A DNA stretch of 64,000 nucleotides from Gigantopelta aegis (GCF_016097555.1 NC_054703.1:12557554-12621553), one strand, 5' to 3'. Positions 42,587 through 54,387 are shown, counted from the first letter of the stretch. The notes: a model not told the origin generated them from the letters alone. Numbers and translations: made by a program.

Positions 42587-43936
42587 TTAATCAGTCGACA
42601 AACTCATTTCTTCATCACTATCTTCGTTAAGGGAGACTATCACAGGGGGTATTTTATTTCTTATAAAACTATTTTGTTTTCTAACATCTTCTTCGATCTT
42701 TATTACATGTTTAACTGCGTCAGAGAAGTGTGTAGGTGTGACAGAGTTCAATGCATGTGCAAGTTCTCTCCGCACCGTGGTCATTTTACCATCATTATGA
42801 CGAGCTATGTGCCCTTTGACTCGACTCCAGATCAGTTCTATCGGATTGAGTTCAGAATGTCTTGGCGGCAGTCTTAGACACAAGTGCCCATGGCGTTCAG
42901 CAATATCATCAGTAACAAACTGCTGTGCACATTTGTTACTTTTCACAATTTCATAAAGAACTGGCTTTGTCATGTTACTCTCAAAAGGTGTATTTTTGTT
43001 TCGTAGCCACGACTGAATTTCTTCCTTTTTAGCGTTTAGTGCAGGACATCGCGTAATCTCAGTTAATTTGTTGTGGTAGCTTGCGTTACCCATGACGATA
43101 ACAGAAGGTTCTGGTAGAGAAGGCATAAGTTGTTCTTCAAACCATTTGATGAAAATTGTCATGATTCATCTCACCATGATAGTCTCCGTCTGTGTTTTTT
43201 AGCCTCAAAGATCAATTCACAGCCATCTATCAATCCATATTTATCACAGCCAGCATGACAAATAATAAGTCTTTTTCCCTTCCCAGTCACCGAACAGAGT
43301 TTAGGAACTCTATCAGCAGCGTCTGATTTCGGCAGGTGATTGGCGGTACTTGTGCCCGGGTGGATATCTGTCCAGTGGTGGGATGTTGTGTGGTTGACAT
43401 TCACCCAGGTCTCATCTTGATACACTATTAAATACCCCTGTTCTCGTAAACTGGATATTTCATGGAGATAAGACAGTCTCCTGTCTGATATATTGGCGTC
43501 CTCAAAATTAATTTTTCCGGTTGTAGACATATGTTGGTATTTAAAATCGAGGTCATGGAGTGTTCTTCGTAAAGTTGATATGGATATGTTGATTCCACAT
43601 TCCTCCCTTAAAGCCACGTTAATCTTATGAAATGTGGGTAATTCGCCCTCTCTATAAAATCTGTATACTCGTCGTCTAATAACATCTTTATCAAATAAAT
43701 CGATGAGTTTTCGGTCGCGTTTTTTAACAGTGATTTCTGTGCTCGGATTCGTAGAGCTTAGATTTTTCAGTTCTTTTTACTGTTGAAACCGAAACTTTAA
43801 GTGCAGCGGCAACTCGATCGACAATTCGATAAGAAGCATACCTAGGTCTACCGCGCTGATATTCATCTTCACAATAATCGAAAACGTTCTTAATACACGA
43901 TTTTACATCAACTGAAGTGTTTTTCGATTTACCCAT
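42587..43936 (-). pseudogene. IS630/Tc1-mariner-superfamily DDE transposase, broken
   Basis: Starts MGKSKNTSVDVKSC with a helix-turn-helix region (RPRYASYRIVDRVAAALKV), continues through LRRTLHDLDFKYQ, first acid YQDETWVN, then VMGNASYHN where the second catalytic Asp is Gly, and PPRHSELNPIELIWS with the final Glu. Length about 450 codons fits the family. Frame changes occur near 43750 and twice between about 43150 and 43200. The Gly and the frameshifts mean it cannot be active. The ELNPIELIW motif resembles DDE_3-type (PF13358-like) proteins; that family name is from memory. Confidence 0.8.
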
Positions 43937-44233
43937 ATTTTTCCTCAAATAACAATAACAAGAATGTCGACCAATACATTTTCAATGAATTTATATACCC
44001 TACCTAACTTGTCTTTTACGTGGTTTACACATTGCTACAATAGCACGTGCAGTTATAGATCTAAATAATGATGTTATTGACCAAGCAATGCTATCGTATT
44101 TTGGACATTCAGGGCTGTGTCTGCGGGATGAAAAAGTGGTTGAACCCATAGTCCGAACAATAGCCCTTTGATTTTTCGTATTACAAATGTAACACCCCAC
44201 CGACCAAACCCCAGCCCCTAGCACCACCATAAA

Positions 44234-44236
<3 letters not shown>

Positions 44237-44302
<66 letters not shown>
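44237..44302. repeat. (TA)n microsatellite
   Basis: About 66 bp of TA inside the DDE transposon; a C-run follows at 44382-44405. Confidence 0.95.
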
Positions 44303-44303
<1 letters not shown>

Positions 44304-45000
44304 GTATGAGTTCCCAATTTAGAGGCAAATTAAATAACATTTTTATTATTATTTGATGTTGGTGGCCTTTGACATTTTATCCCCCCCCCCCCCCCCCCCC
44401 CCCCCGGTTTTCTGGGTCCGGCCCTGCATTAAAATTTATTTATAAATTTGGAAAGCACATTCCTGCGGTGTGTGAGGTGTTTTTGTTTATTACTGTGCTA
44501 CACCTCAGTTGTGTTAGGTTAGGTTAGGTATGGTATGCTAATATGTAATTGATATAATAAAATAAAAATACATAATACATTAGGTAAATTGATTAAATAT
44601 AATGCACCTACAAGAAAGGGTTACATGTTCTGTTTGTTTATATCTATGTTTAACGGAAAGATTAGACAATGCTATTACACACTGCAAAACAATAATAACC
44701 TTGATTTAGTGAAACAAGCTATAATGGCCTTCACGTAGCCTCAGATCCCAATCTTTTGATATGCAAATGACCTTAGTTATTTATAGGAGAAATAACGTGC
44801 ATTTAACACACAGAGATTTTTAAAAAGTGGAATTAAGTCAACTTCGTGCATTTTATATGATGATTTGTATATAAAACCTGTCGGGGTTTGGATTTGTTTG
44901 CATGTAAATGCAAAGAAAACAAATATCGAATAGGAAATAAATGTAACATTTGCAAAAAACTTTGGGTCTAAATAATTGAACAGGATAATAGTTAGCAGTT

Positions 45001-45436
45001 GGGACATTTTGAGCCGCTTTGGTACATAATTTTTAGAATTGGTACATCTTGGGCCACCCAAGATGTCACAATTGGGACATCTTGGGCAACTGGGACATTT
45101 TGGGCTTTAACAGCTGTGTTTGGTAATAATGCAAAAACGAATAGGGCTCGTAATCCAGAACCAGACAATTTTGTTTTCTGCTGCGGCCCATATTCACAAA
45201 GTTGCGAGAGTTGAATGAATTAGGCCTCTGGCATATATCAGCCTACACCAGCTCACCCGTACTAAAATGCGAGCACATAATGCGTAAAAGTTATAAAGTG
45301 ATTTACGTGGATCCGACTATGCTTGGAAGCGATGACAGTTCCGAATCTCTTATAATGGGGAACGGGCGATTGTCGCACTAGTCTGTGGGAACATGAAGAA
45401 AAACAGACACAAGAAGATTCATTCGTTTGTAGTTGT
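45001..45436. other. No gene; imperfect gggacatcttgggc repeats at 45000-45110
   Basis: Four or five degenerate copies of ttgggacatcttgggc, partly as inverted pairs. A related set lies at 54250-54345. A short ggcc...ttcacaaa MITE remnant is at 45183-45228. Confidence 0.5.
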
Positions 45437-45770
45437 GTGCGGGTCGTAGGCCAGTGGTCAAGCGTTCGCTTGTTGCGCGGTCGGTCTAGAATCGATCCCC
45501 GTCGGTAGACCCATTGGGCTATTTCTCGTTCCAGCCAATGCTCCACAACTGATGTATCAACGGCCGTGGTATATACTATCCTGTCTATGGGATGGTGCAT
45601 ATAAAAATCCCTTGCTGTTAATCGAAAAGAGTTGCCCATGAAGTGGCGACAGCGGGTTTCCTCTCTCAATATCTGTGTGGTCCTTAACCATATGTCTGAC
45701 GCCATATAACCGTAAATAAAATGTGTTGAGTGCATCGTTAAATAAAAGATTTCCTCCTTCTTCAATCCCA
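45437..45770 (+). repeat. Full-length tRNA-derived SINE
   Basis: ggtcgtaggccagtggtcaa head, tcgatccccgtcgg, core and cgttaaataaaagatttcct tail. Confidence 0.9.
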
Positions 45771-45772
45771 CT

Positions 45773-45955
45773 CAGCAGGGAACGTTGGAACACTTGCTTT
45801 ATGACTGCTCTGAAGATACTGATCTGTGGAATACTATAGAATAATGGAGAATATAAACAAAAAAGTGAACATACTGAATATAAAAAGAACAGCATTATTT
45901 GGCTCTGTATTTGGAAATGATCATTGGTCAATCTAAAGAATTTAATAAAAACTGG
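45773..45955 (+). pseudogene. L1/Tx1-like LINE ORF2 C-terminal scrap
   Basis: Reads QQGTLEHLLYDCSEDTDLW and, in a second frame, NILNIKRTALFGSVFGNDHW. This matches the pattern (E-x-L-x-H-L-x-x-x-C...W) found at the end of L1-clade reverse transcriptases. Stop codons and a frameshift interrupt it. Confidence 0.6.
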
Positions 45956-45988
45956 GAGTCTGCTGGAAATGTAGAAAAATAATATATA

Positions 45989-47588
45989 CTACTCAAAAGA
46001 ATTTAAGGGTCAAAAATTTATAACCAAATAAGTTTCAGAGTGTATTAGATTGATGATGTAAACTACACCAATTTTTTTATTTATTGTTCCATATTTACAA
46101 AAAACCACAAATAAACGTCACTGTATACAAGAAAGTCACATGACATGCTGTCAAAGTTGAAGGTTGTCAAACATGGATTTTACACATTAGAACATTCGTT
46201 TAATAGTGTGTGAATCCACCCCTGGCGCGAATACACTCGACACATCGTTGCCTCATGCTGTTGATCAGACGTCTGAAAAACTCTTGGGGAATGGCCTGCC
46301 ACTCTGCCATAAGAAGTTGACCCAGATCATGAAGGTTGGCCGGAGGGGCATGGTTATCCCGAACTCTCCTGCCTAATTCGTCCCAGGCGTTCTCTATTGG
46401 GGCCAAGTCAGGCGAATATGCTGGCTAATCCATCCTGGCGATACCTTGTTGTCTGAGAAAGTCCGTTACCACCCTGGCGCGATGGGGTCTGGCATTGTCA
46501 TCCTGCAGAACTGCCCCGCCGCCAATCTGCTGAAGGCCTGGGAGAACCAACGGCCGGATAATCTCATTCAGATAGCGGATTCCATTAAGATTGCCATCCA
46601 CCACATAGAGGGGGGTCCTGTGGTGGATAGAGATGCCGCCCCACACCATGACGCTGCCACCACCGAAGCGGTGACGTTGTCAAACGTTAACGTCAGCGAA
46701 GCGCTCCCCAGGACGTCTGTAGACACGAACCCGACCGTCGTTGAACTGGAGACTAAACCTGGACTCATCAGTGAACATCACTCGACCCCAATGAACACGT
46801 TGCCACCGCAGATGAAGGTGCACCAGTGACGTCTGGCCGTTCTGTGACGTGGTAGGAGTGGTGGTCGAACAGCCTGGCGACGGCAGCGTAGATTATTGGC
46901 TCTCAGACGATTGCGTATGGTTTGATCAGACACTCGAGTTCCAGTCGCAGTCCGCAGATTGTCACGTAATCGGCGTGCAGTGGTTGTGCGTTGACGTAGA
47001 GCCATATTGGTGATGTAGCGGTCCTCTCTATTTGTAGTGCTTCGGGGTCTTCCCGAACATGGACGATTTCGAACAGAATTCGTTGCTTGGTACCGTTGCC
47101 ACAGTCGGCCAACGACACTCTGACTGACACCAAGTCTCAGAGCAACATTTCTTTGCGTATTGCCATCCTGAAGCCAAGCAATAGCCCTTCCTCGATCTTC
47201 GATAGTCAGTTGAAGTCGTACCATTGTCGAATTTGGAGTGTGCACCGTACACAAACGCAAGCTCCAATTATACGGAAATTCAGCATTGGAAACATGGAAT
47301 ACATGTGCAAAGCGTGCAAATGAAGCGCTTTGTGAAAAAGCAAGTTATGGGCACTTAGCAGACCTTTTGCTTTAGCCCTAATTTACGTGCAAATGTAAGC
47401 ATGTTTTCGCCATTAGAACTAGTCGACAGTGTCAATGACAGTGGATTTTAATTCATTTATGGGTTGCTTAGACCCACTTTCGTCAAAATGGAACAATACC
47501 ATGCGTGACATTATGGTCTAGCTAATATAATTGACATTCAGAAAATAATGTCGAAAATATCGTCTGACCCTTAAATTCTTTTGAGTAG
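45989..47588 (-). mobile_element. Tc1-family transposon, nearly full-length copy
   Basis: 1600 bp bounded by ctactcaaaagaatttaagg and its inverse, with TA on both sides. Same family as 8511-10022 and the solo end at 2866. It lies about 200 bp beyond the zinc-finger remnants that follow gene 3. Confidence 0.95.
46200..47260 (-). pseudogene. Tc1 transposase (DD34E), few breaks
   Basis: N-terminal paired-type helix-turn-helix (TIEDRGRAIAWLQDGN, then GVSQSVVGRLWQRYQ), first acid FTDESRF, second LQDDNARPHRAR, third APIENAWDELG. The spacing between the second Asp and the Glu is 34 residues, as in Tc1. Visible breaks are a frameshift near 46815 and a TAG in place of the Trp of DWPAYSPDLAP at 46425-46427. 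Length and motif order are otherwise intact. Confidence 0.9.
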
Positions 47589-47780
47589 TATATAATGATA
47601 TATATAAACTGCAGATTTAGTAATAGGCTTATAACAAACACAAAAAAACCCCACCTATTTTTGTGTCCAATTTAGAAAACAATCAGTTCAGAAATAAATA
47701 TGTAGTAAATTACATAGTATGGGGTGGGAGCGTTCCCTGTGGGAAGGTCCTAAGTTATAGTTCAGAAATAACCGCACTAA
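47589..47780. other. No gene recognised
   Basis: Short spacer between the Tc1 copy and the finger remnants of gene 3. Confidence 0.4.
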
Positions 47781-47952
47781 TGGAAAGGTAGCTTTAAAAA
47801 GATTTAACACCAGTGTGAAACGACATGATGTTTGAAACTGCCACTGTGTGAGAAACATTTTGCACACACCTCACATTGAAAAGATTTAACACAAGTGTGA
47901 AACGACATGATTTTTCAAACTGCCACTGTGTGAGAAACATTTTGCACACATC
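47781..47952 (-). pseudogene. Two untranslated finger remnants downstream of gene 3
   Basis: In other frames they read KCEMCAKCFSHSGSLKNH and FQCEVCAKCFSHSGSFKHH. They continue the finger array but are cut off from it by the stop created at 47953. Second His residues and linkers are lost. Confidence 0.75.
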
Positions 47953-49164
47953 TCACATTTGAAAAGATTTAACACCAGTGTGAATCAACGTGTGTCGTTT
48001 CAAGTTGCAACTCTGTGAGAAACATTTTGCACACACCTCACATTGAAAAGATTTAACACCAGTGTGAAGTAACATATGTTGTTTCAAACTGCGACTGTGT
48101 GAGAAACATTTTGCACACACCTCACATTTGAAAGGTTTAACACCAGTGTGAATCAACATATGCTGTTTCAAAAGGCCACTGTGTAAGAAACATTTTGCAC
48201 ACACCTCACATTTGAAAGGTTTAACACCAGTGTGAATCAACATATGCCGTTTCAAGTTGTTACTGAGTGAGAAACATTTTGCACACACCTCACATTGAAA
48301 AGATTTAACACCAGTGTGAACCAAGATATGTTTTTTCAAATCGCCACTGTGTGAGAAACGTTTTGCACACACCTCACATTTGAAAGGTTTAACACCAGTG
48401 TGGACCAACATATGCTCATTTAAATCGCCGCTGTGTGAGAAACATTTTGAACATACCTCACATTGAAAGGATTTAACACCAGTTTGAAACAACATATGAT
48501 TTTTCAAATCGCCACTGTGTGAGGAAAATTTTGCACACACCTCACATTTGAAAGGTTTAACACCAGTGTGAATCAACATATGCCGCTTCAAGTTGTAACT
48601 GTATGAGAAACATTTTGCACACACCTCACATTGAAAAGATTTAACACCAGTGTGAACCAACATATGTGATTTCAAATCGCCACTGCGTGAGAAAGATTTT
48701 GCACACACCCCACATTTGAAAAGTTTAATACCAGTGTGAACCAACATATGCCCTTTCAAATGGCCACTTTGTGAGAAACATTTTGCACACACCTCACATT
48801 GGAAAGATTTAACATCAGTGTGAAACAACATATGACTTTTCAAGGCGGAACCATAAGAAAAATGTTTTTCACAAACTTTACATTTAAAATTCTTGACTCC
48901 ATTGTGTACTAACATGTGAGATTTCAAGCTGTAACTCAGACGAAAACACTTTCTGCACACCTCACACTGATATGGTCGTTCACCGGTGTGGATCCTTATA
49001 TGCTGCTTAATCTTACTCTTGCATGAGAAACACTTTAAACACATCCCACATCGAAAAGGTTTCTCACAAGTATATGCTGACGTTTGAAATGCCTGATCAC
49101 GATATGTTCGACAATGTGTTGACGAGACCCCATGTTTGAAACATCTCTGATCATTGGTAGACAT
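47953..49164 (-). CDS. C2H2 zinc-finger protein 3 (13 finger units)
   Basis: 403 residues. Leader MSTNDQRCFKHGVSSTHC, then 13 fingers; the seventh has Gln for the last His (HMLFQ) and Ser for the core Phe. From finger 4 the linkers alternate between VKSFQC and VKPFKC, implying growth by two-finger (168-bp) duplications. The ORF ends SFQM-stop where an extra base appears in the next finger's CAAATGTGA. Two more finger units follow untranslated. It is 1 of 2 genes in the tandem duplication and nearly matches gene 4 over the leader and first four fingers. Probably nuclear and DNA-binding; target unknown. The start is fixed by homology to the other leaders. Confidence 0.9.
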   Translation of the reverse strand: MSTNDQRCFKHGVSSTHCRTYRDQAFQTSAYTCEKPFRCGMCLKCFSCKSKIKQHIRIHTGERPYQCEVCRKCFRLSYSLKSHMLVHNGVKNFKCKVCEKHFSYGSALKSHMLFHTDVKSFQCEVCAKCFSQSGHLKGHMLVHTGIKLFKCGVCAKSFSRSGDLKSHMLVHTGVKSFQCEVCAKCFSYSYNLKRHMLIHTGVKPFKCEVCAKFSSHSGDLKNHMLFQTGVKSFQCEVCSKCFSHSGDLNEHMLVHTGVKPFKCEVCAKRFSHSGDLKKHILVHTGVKSFQCEVCAKCFSLSNNLKRHMLIHTGVKPFKCEVCAKCFLHSGLLKQHMLIHTGVKPFKCEVCAKCFSHSRSLKQHMLLHTGVKSFQCEVCAKCFSQSCNLKRHTLIHTGVKSFQM

Positions 49165-49300
49165 ACTTCATTTATGACAAAGGACCTTCAATGTTAGAAC
49201 TGTCTTATTTCTTATTTCGTTACTTGTCTAAAAGCTGCCTGGAATAAACATTTGCCGATGTCGATGTGTCTCCAAAGTTGAAGTGTGAATGGAAGCACTG
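49165..49300 (-). other. 5' UTR and splice acceptor of zinc-finger gene 3
   Basis: Reverse strand ttgtgtttcag ends at 49298; the same block occurs before genes 1, 2 and 4. Confidence 0.7.
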
Positions 49301-49773
49301 AAACACAAATAGTAAATGTATGAATGAAATATAAACTAAGAGTTGAGCAGCAAGAAGTGTCGTCGTTTGTTACAAAAATAGACGTTCTTTTCCGACATTG
49401 ATTTTTCTTGAACGTTAAGAGTAGGCCCTATTGCATGGGTTTTTTTCTTCTTTTTTTTCGTATTTATAATAAACTAATACGTACATAAAACCAGCAAGGT
49501 TAATGTCATGGCATCCAAAGCATCAGTGAATTAATTTTACTATTTATAAACTAAAAAGAAATATTAAAGAAAGAAAAACAACAGAAGAAATGCAAATACT
49601 GCCTGAGCGTAACATTTTCAAAGATTTATTTAAAACGTGTGACGTCAAACTAATTTGTGCTAATCGTGATGACGTCATATTACCGATGGCAGCGACTTTA
49701 GTTCTGTGATTTACTAAAATTTGAATTGAAATGCTATTTTAGAAGAGTTCAGGCCCATAACCAGCATGTTTAG

Positions 49774-49805
<32 letters not shown>

Positions 49806-49881
49806 CGAAATTTCATGTAGAGGGAACATCAAACGCGAGCGCCGAAGTCGAGGAGCCGTAGACGGTGTGTGTGTCCCCAGA

Positions 49882-49935
<54 letters not shown>

Positions 49936-49948
49936 AGGCCTATATATA
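49301..49948. other. Upstream/intron region of gene 3; G-run and (CA)n
   Basis: ctaagagttgagcag block, then AT-rich DNA, a G-run at 49776-49804, ggagccgtagacggtgtgtg and a (CA)n at 49881-49933. Collinear with 57951-58200 upstream of gene 4. Confidence 0.6.
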
Positions 49949-50490
49949 CTCTTCAAAAAAGTAGGGGAACTCTAATAAGAATTTACAATTGCCAAAATTG
50001 TAAGGTACAGTACATATTAGCTGTGGGCAATGGTTATATGAAAATAGTGAATTAACTGGGCTAACATTACAACCTGTAGTTCATATTACAGTAGGTGTTA
50101 TGACCACCAAAGATCTTGAAGGACCATCGGGATTAAAAGTGAAATTTGAAATTTGATGGGTTTTAAAAAAAAAAAAATTAAATCAGTAAATCGCAAATTC
50201 AAACAATAAAAATGACTAAAAACAAAACAATAACTGTATGATCAACAGAATGAAAAAGATTGACCGAAATGTTTCACAGTGATTAATGCACCTTTCTGGA
50301 AATTGTCAAAATCGAGAATGATACCCCACGCACGTGTACGGGGCAACTGCGTGATGCACGTGCGAACTATGGAATGTGTTTCGGTGTGTTGATAAACAGA
50401 CCTGAACGTTCTTTACTAGGATGTCTGTGGTCAAAACGTATGTTCGGTCTAATAGATGATATTAACATTAATATTTCAGGTTCCCCTACT
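49949..50490. mobile_element. TA-flanked MITE, truncated at the duplication junction
   Basis: The left end ctcttcaaaaaagtagggg is intact. The right end stops at ggttcccctact, missing the last bases found in the copy at 58206-58755. The break coincides with the start of duplication unit 2. Confidence 0.8.
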
Positions 50491-50763
50491 AAGCAAAATA
50501 AAAATCCAACAATAGATTGCAGGCACTTGTGTTGGAATTTTAGCATTAGCAATACAGTCACATTTACTACATGCGTGTACATACCTGTATAGTGGCCGGA
50601 TAATTTAAAAATAATTTATTATTACTATTTTAAATTAATTAATTAATCATTATTTATTTTATTTTATTTTATTTATTTATTTATTTTACCAATGGCAGGA
50701 CTGGTGCACTGGTGTAATACGACACGTATCTCATACAATCACTCCTCAACTATTTTCATTCAA

Positions 50764-51085
50764 GGGGCAGGCAATAGCCCAGTAGTAAAGCACTAGCCTG
50801 ATGCGGGGACAGTCTAGGATCGATCCCCGTCGGTGGGCACATTGGGATATTTTGTGTTACAGCCAGTGTACAACGACTGGTATATCAAAGGCCATGGTAT
50901 GTGCTATTTTGTCTGTGGAATGGTGCATATAAAAGATCCCTTGCTAGTAATGGAAATGTAGGCCTAGCGGGTTTCCTAAGTCTATATATCTCAATTACCC
51001 AAATGTCTGACATCCAATAGCCGGTGATTAATAAATAAATATGCTTTAGTGATGTCGTTAAACAAATAAATAAATACATTGTCTT
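50764..51085 (+). repeat. tRNA-derived SINE shared by both units
   Basis: Same insertion as 37218-37535. Confidence 0.85.
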
Positions 51086-51105
51086 TACAATACCAGTGTC
51101 TGTAT

Positions 51106-52957
51106 CAGAAATGGGGCGATTACATGACAAGTAATCGATTATGATTACGATTACTTAAGAATGTCATACGATTACGATTACGATTACAAGGAAAATGAAA
51201 ATAATCGATTATGATTGCGATTACACTGCCCAGTAATGATGATTACAATCATGATTACATTTTCACAAATATGAACTATTTTTGATGACTATGTGTCAAA
51301 ATTACCAAATGTTTGACACTCAATAGTCCATAAATAATTAATCAATGTACTACAGTAGTGTCGTTAAACAAAACAAACTTTACTTATTACATGAATATTT
51401 AAAACATATTATTATATTCAACGACAAAACATAATTACATGTGTGTTAATCCCCAAGCTGCTAAAAGAAACCAAAGCATGCCCCTTTAATCGCCGAACTG
51501 CTCTAGTTCAGTGTCACATAAAACGAGACATATAGTTTACAGTTATCAAAGGTACGAGTTGTCAACTATGATCATTTGACAATACATCAAAAGTGTTGAA
51601 TGCGATCAGTTGTACTGTGGCAGACTCTTTGCTTTTGTATAATATAATTATATCAATTTATGTACATCACCACTGTTTACCTGTAAGTATATATCATTAT
51701 TCTGTACTGATGAGCTTTCAGCTCAAAGTCAATAAAGAAATTGAAAAAAAATTGTTAGTCTTAATGACTGCAGACGGACAGCGCACAACCGTAATCTCTT
51801 GTCTGTAAGCTTGACTGGGCAGCCAAATCCACACACAGCAATAAGTTATTTAACATATATAACCCCTCTCTCCAAAGCATCACTAGAATCGTTACAATTT
51901 TAGGTAACCATTGATATAAAGTAATATAACCCACAAATCAAAAAAGAAAGATTAAAAGAATAGGATATTTTTTTTTAGTGTTCTACCAGTTCAGAAAATA
52001 TTTTGCTCCAGCACTTTCTTGTCACGTGACTTCTGGAGAATCAATTATTTCAGTCAACTTGTAAATTAACTGATTCACTTGACAGGTAAAAAGCCATAAC
52101 CCCCCCCTCCCCAAAACGTCACAGGAAAAAAAGTCACAACTTTTAATAATAAAAACCCATATATTAGGCAATGTGTAACTGACTCCTAATTTCTTTCGAT
52201 ATTAGTTTGGTCGTTGTTTTATTTGAATAAAAAAACATAGCAAACACCAAACACATTATAGATGAACACACAGATACATTTAAAAAAATATTTACTTATA
52301 ATAATGGTTTGAAATGCAACATTAGCCCGAAATGAAAATACAGAAAACAATAGATCGAGTTTGAGCCGTGACGTCACTGTTACCGGTGACACCAGAAAAA
52401 AACATGTTAAAAGGATACAAACTCAGGATAGTCCCTTTGCTCAGTGCTGCACCCAACTACTAGCACTGTTACTTGAGTTGTTACTAAGCATATCAAAGAG
52501 GTTTGATTAATAGGCATGTTTTCATAAGCTTATGTACGTTACAACATAATACAACCATTTACAGACATAATGGAAGGTGTTGGTATAAAACAGTTAAGAA
52601 GAATATAACGTGTGTACCGAACTCTATTTAAAACTAAGTAACCATAGATTCATGCCTTCCTATTATTTTGTATAAATATTTTCCTAACTTACATACTTTG
52701 TTTACATTGCTAGTAGGTAATAACTTTATGCTGTAATAAATGATTAATATATAATCATCAAAAAAGTGCAAGTTCATACAGTTTGAAACTCCTAGTGTAG
52801 TAATCACGGAAGTAATCATAAACTACGATTACATTAGCAATGTAATCGAATACGATTACGATTACATGGTATTATCAGAGTAATCGATTACGATTACGAT
52901 TACATAAAAATATGTAATCGATTGTAATTGATTACGATTACGATTACCCCATGTCTG
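51106..52957. mobile_element. hAT-like non-autonomous element with GATTAC subterminal arrays
   Basis: 1852 bp. Ends cagaaatgggg and ccccatgtctg are inverted (10 of 11). Flanks gtctgtat (51098-51105) and gtctatat (52958-52965) form an 8-bp duplication. The unit 1 paralogue has the empty site gtctgtat at 37553-37560. About 150 bp at each end is packed with gattac, cgattac and aatcgatta. Interior: a SINE scrap at 51290-51375 and AT-rich DNA; no transposase. Confidence 0.9.
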
Positions 52958-53025
52958 GTCTATATATCTAATGTCTGTGCTTATGTTTGTGACAGTAATT
53001 TTTCATCATACTTCGTAATATAATA

Positions 53026-53065
<40 letters not shown>

Positions 53066-53504
53066 TGAAAGAAATAAGGGAACACATCAAACTGTAGACC
53101 AAATTTAATTCACAACTAGCATAGTAATATCTGTATTTCATACCAAGTTGTAATGTGGGATTGAATGTCTGTAGTGTTGAATGTGCTACCTATATGTTCC
53201 CAGTCAATTTCTCACAATATGAATTGATTTTTGATGCAGTCATTATTTCTTGTTGCTATATGTGTGATCCTTTATTTCTTTCCATCAGTATATATTATTT
53301 CGTACGTCTTATTGGAAGGTAAAATCTGGGTTTCCAGCTACTACAAACATTAGGATAGGAACAAACAAGTTGTTTATACAGACAACAAGAAAGTCTCTTT
53401 AATGTGCAATACTGGTCATGAAAAAGACTCCGTGTGTTGTAAACGTGCTACAAAGGCAACAGACTAGGGACAGTCTCTTTAAATCACGCTGTGGGTTGGG
53501 GTCA

Positions 53505-53587
53505 CAGGCCCGTAGCCAGGATTTTGTGAAGGGTTTGTGGGGTGTGTGGTGTCGTTTAGGCTTATGGCGAGGCACGAAGTTGCTTGT

Positions 53588-53618
<31 letters not shown>

Positions 53619-53704
53619 GGGTCCGAAGCATATTGAAAAAAAAGCCACCAGTAGTAGGGGGTCGACCCCCCCCCCCCCCCGACCTTCCATTGGTTACGGG
53701 CCTG
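53505..53704. mobile_element. MITE with caggcccgtagcca ends, unit 2 copy
   Basis: Same insertion and same ggtca flanks as 38032-38196. The G- and C-runs and internal spacer differ in length. Confidence 0.8.
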
Positions 53705-53830
53705 GGTCAGTTCCAGTATACGAACCCAGAACACAGAAGCGTAGAGACGGGGAGGAGGGCCGGCTCACTCGACCTGCGCACATTTTCACATTGATGAAAA
53801 AACAATCACCCACTGTCACCATGTATTTTT

Positions 53831-54157
53831 GGGGCGAGACAGAGCCCAGTGATAAAGCGTCCGCTTGATGCGCGGTCTGTCTAGGATCGATCCCCATCAG
53901 TGGACACATTGAGCTATTCCTCGTTCCAGCCAGTGCTCCACAACTGGTGTAACAAAGGCCATGGCATGTGCTATCCTGTCTATGGGATGGTGCATATAAA
54001 AGATCCCTTGCTGCCAATTAAAAAGAGTAGCCCATGAAGTGGCGACAGCGGGTTTCCTCCTTCAATATCTGTGTGGTCCTTAACTATATGTCTGACGCCA
54101 TATAACCGTAAATAAAATGTGTCGCGTGTGTCGTTAAATAAAACATTTCCTTCCTTC
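53831..54157 (+). repeat. Full-length tRNA-derived SINE, unit 2 only
   Basis: ggggcgagacagagcccagt head to taaaacatttccttcctt tail. Flanks catgtattttt and catgtcttttt. Confidence 0.9.
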
Positions 54158-54387
54158 CATGTCTTTTTGATCATTCTACTCGCACTATGTCGCTAACTGA
54201 TGCAAAAATGCGTGGTCATTCGTTTCGAACTCTGTATAGCTGTGTGCTGAAGCCCAAACTGTCCCAATTTTCCAAGATGTTCCAATTGGGACATTTTGGG
54301 CAGTGTTCGGCCCGAGATGTCCTTTGGATATCTTAGGCCAAGAGATGCCATATACTTTATTATATTTGCTTAAATCGTTCAAATTGG

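Larger units (their letters stand above)
41470..45000 (-). mobile_element. DDE transposon, about 3.5 kb, with about 250-bp terminal inverted repeats
   Basis: 41470-41735 and 44750-45000 are inverted copies (for example attatcctgttcatttattt against aataattgaacaggataat, and atgatttgtatataaaacct). The enclosed region carries one transposase gene on the minus strand, a nested SINE at 42120-42428 and a TA microsatellite. It is missing from duplication unit 2, so it inserted after or was lost from that unit. Long inverted repeats plus a central transposase is the expected autonomous layout, but the gene is broken. Confidence 0.8.
36276..50489. repeat. Segmental duplication, unit 1 (carries zinc-finger gene 3)
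   Basis: Collinear with unit 2 (50490-about 58742). Shared blocks: 36276-36326 with 50490-50540; 36765-36845 with 50545-50650; 37140-37560 with 50680-51105; 37561-38760 with 52966-54940; 38753-39950 with 54939-56075; then zinc-finger gene 3 plus upstream DNA with gene 4 plus upstream DNA. Unit-specific insertions explain the length difference. Confidence 0.75.

Noticed and set aside
45998-47323. Plus-strand ORFs across the Tc1 copy
   Set aside because: Shadows of the minus-strand transposase.
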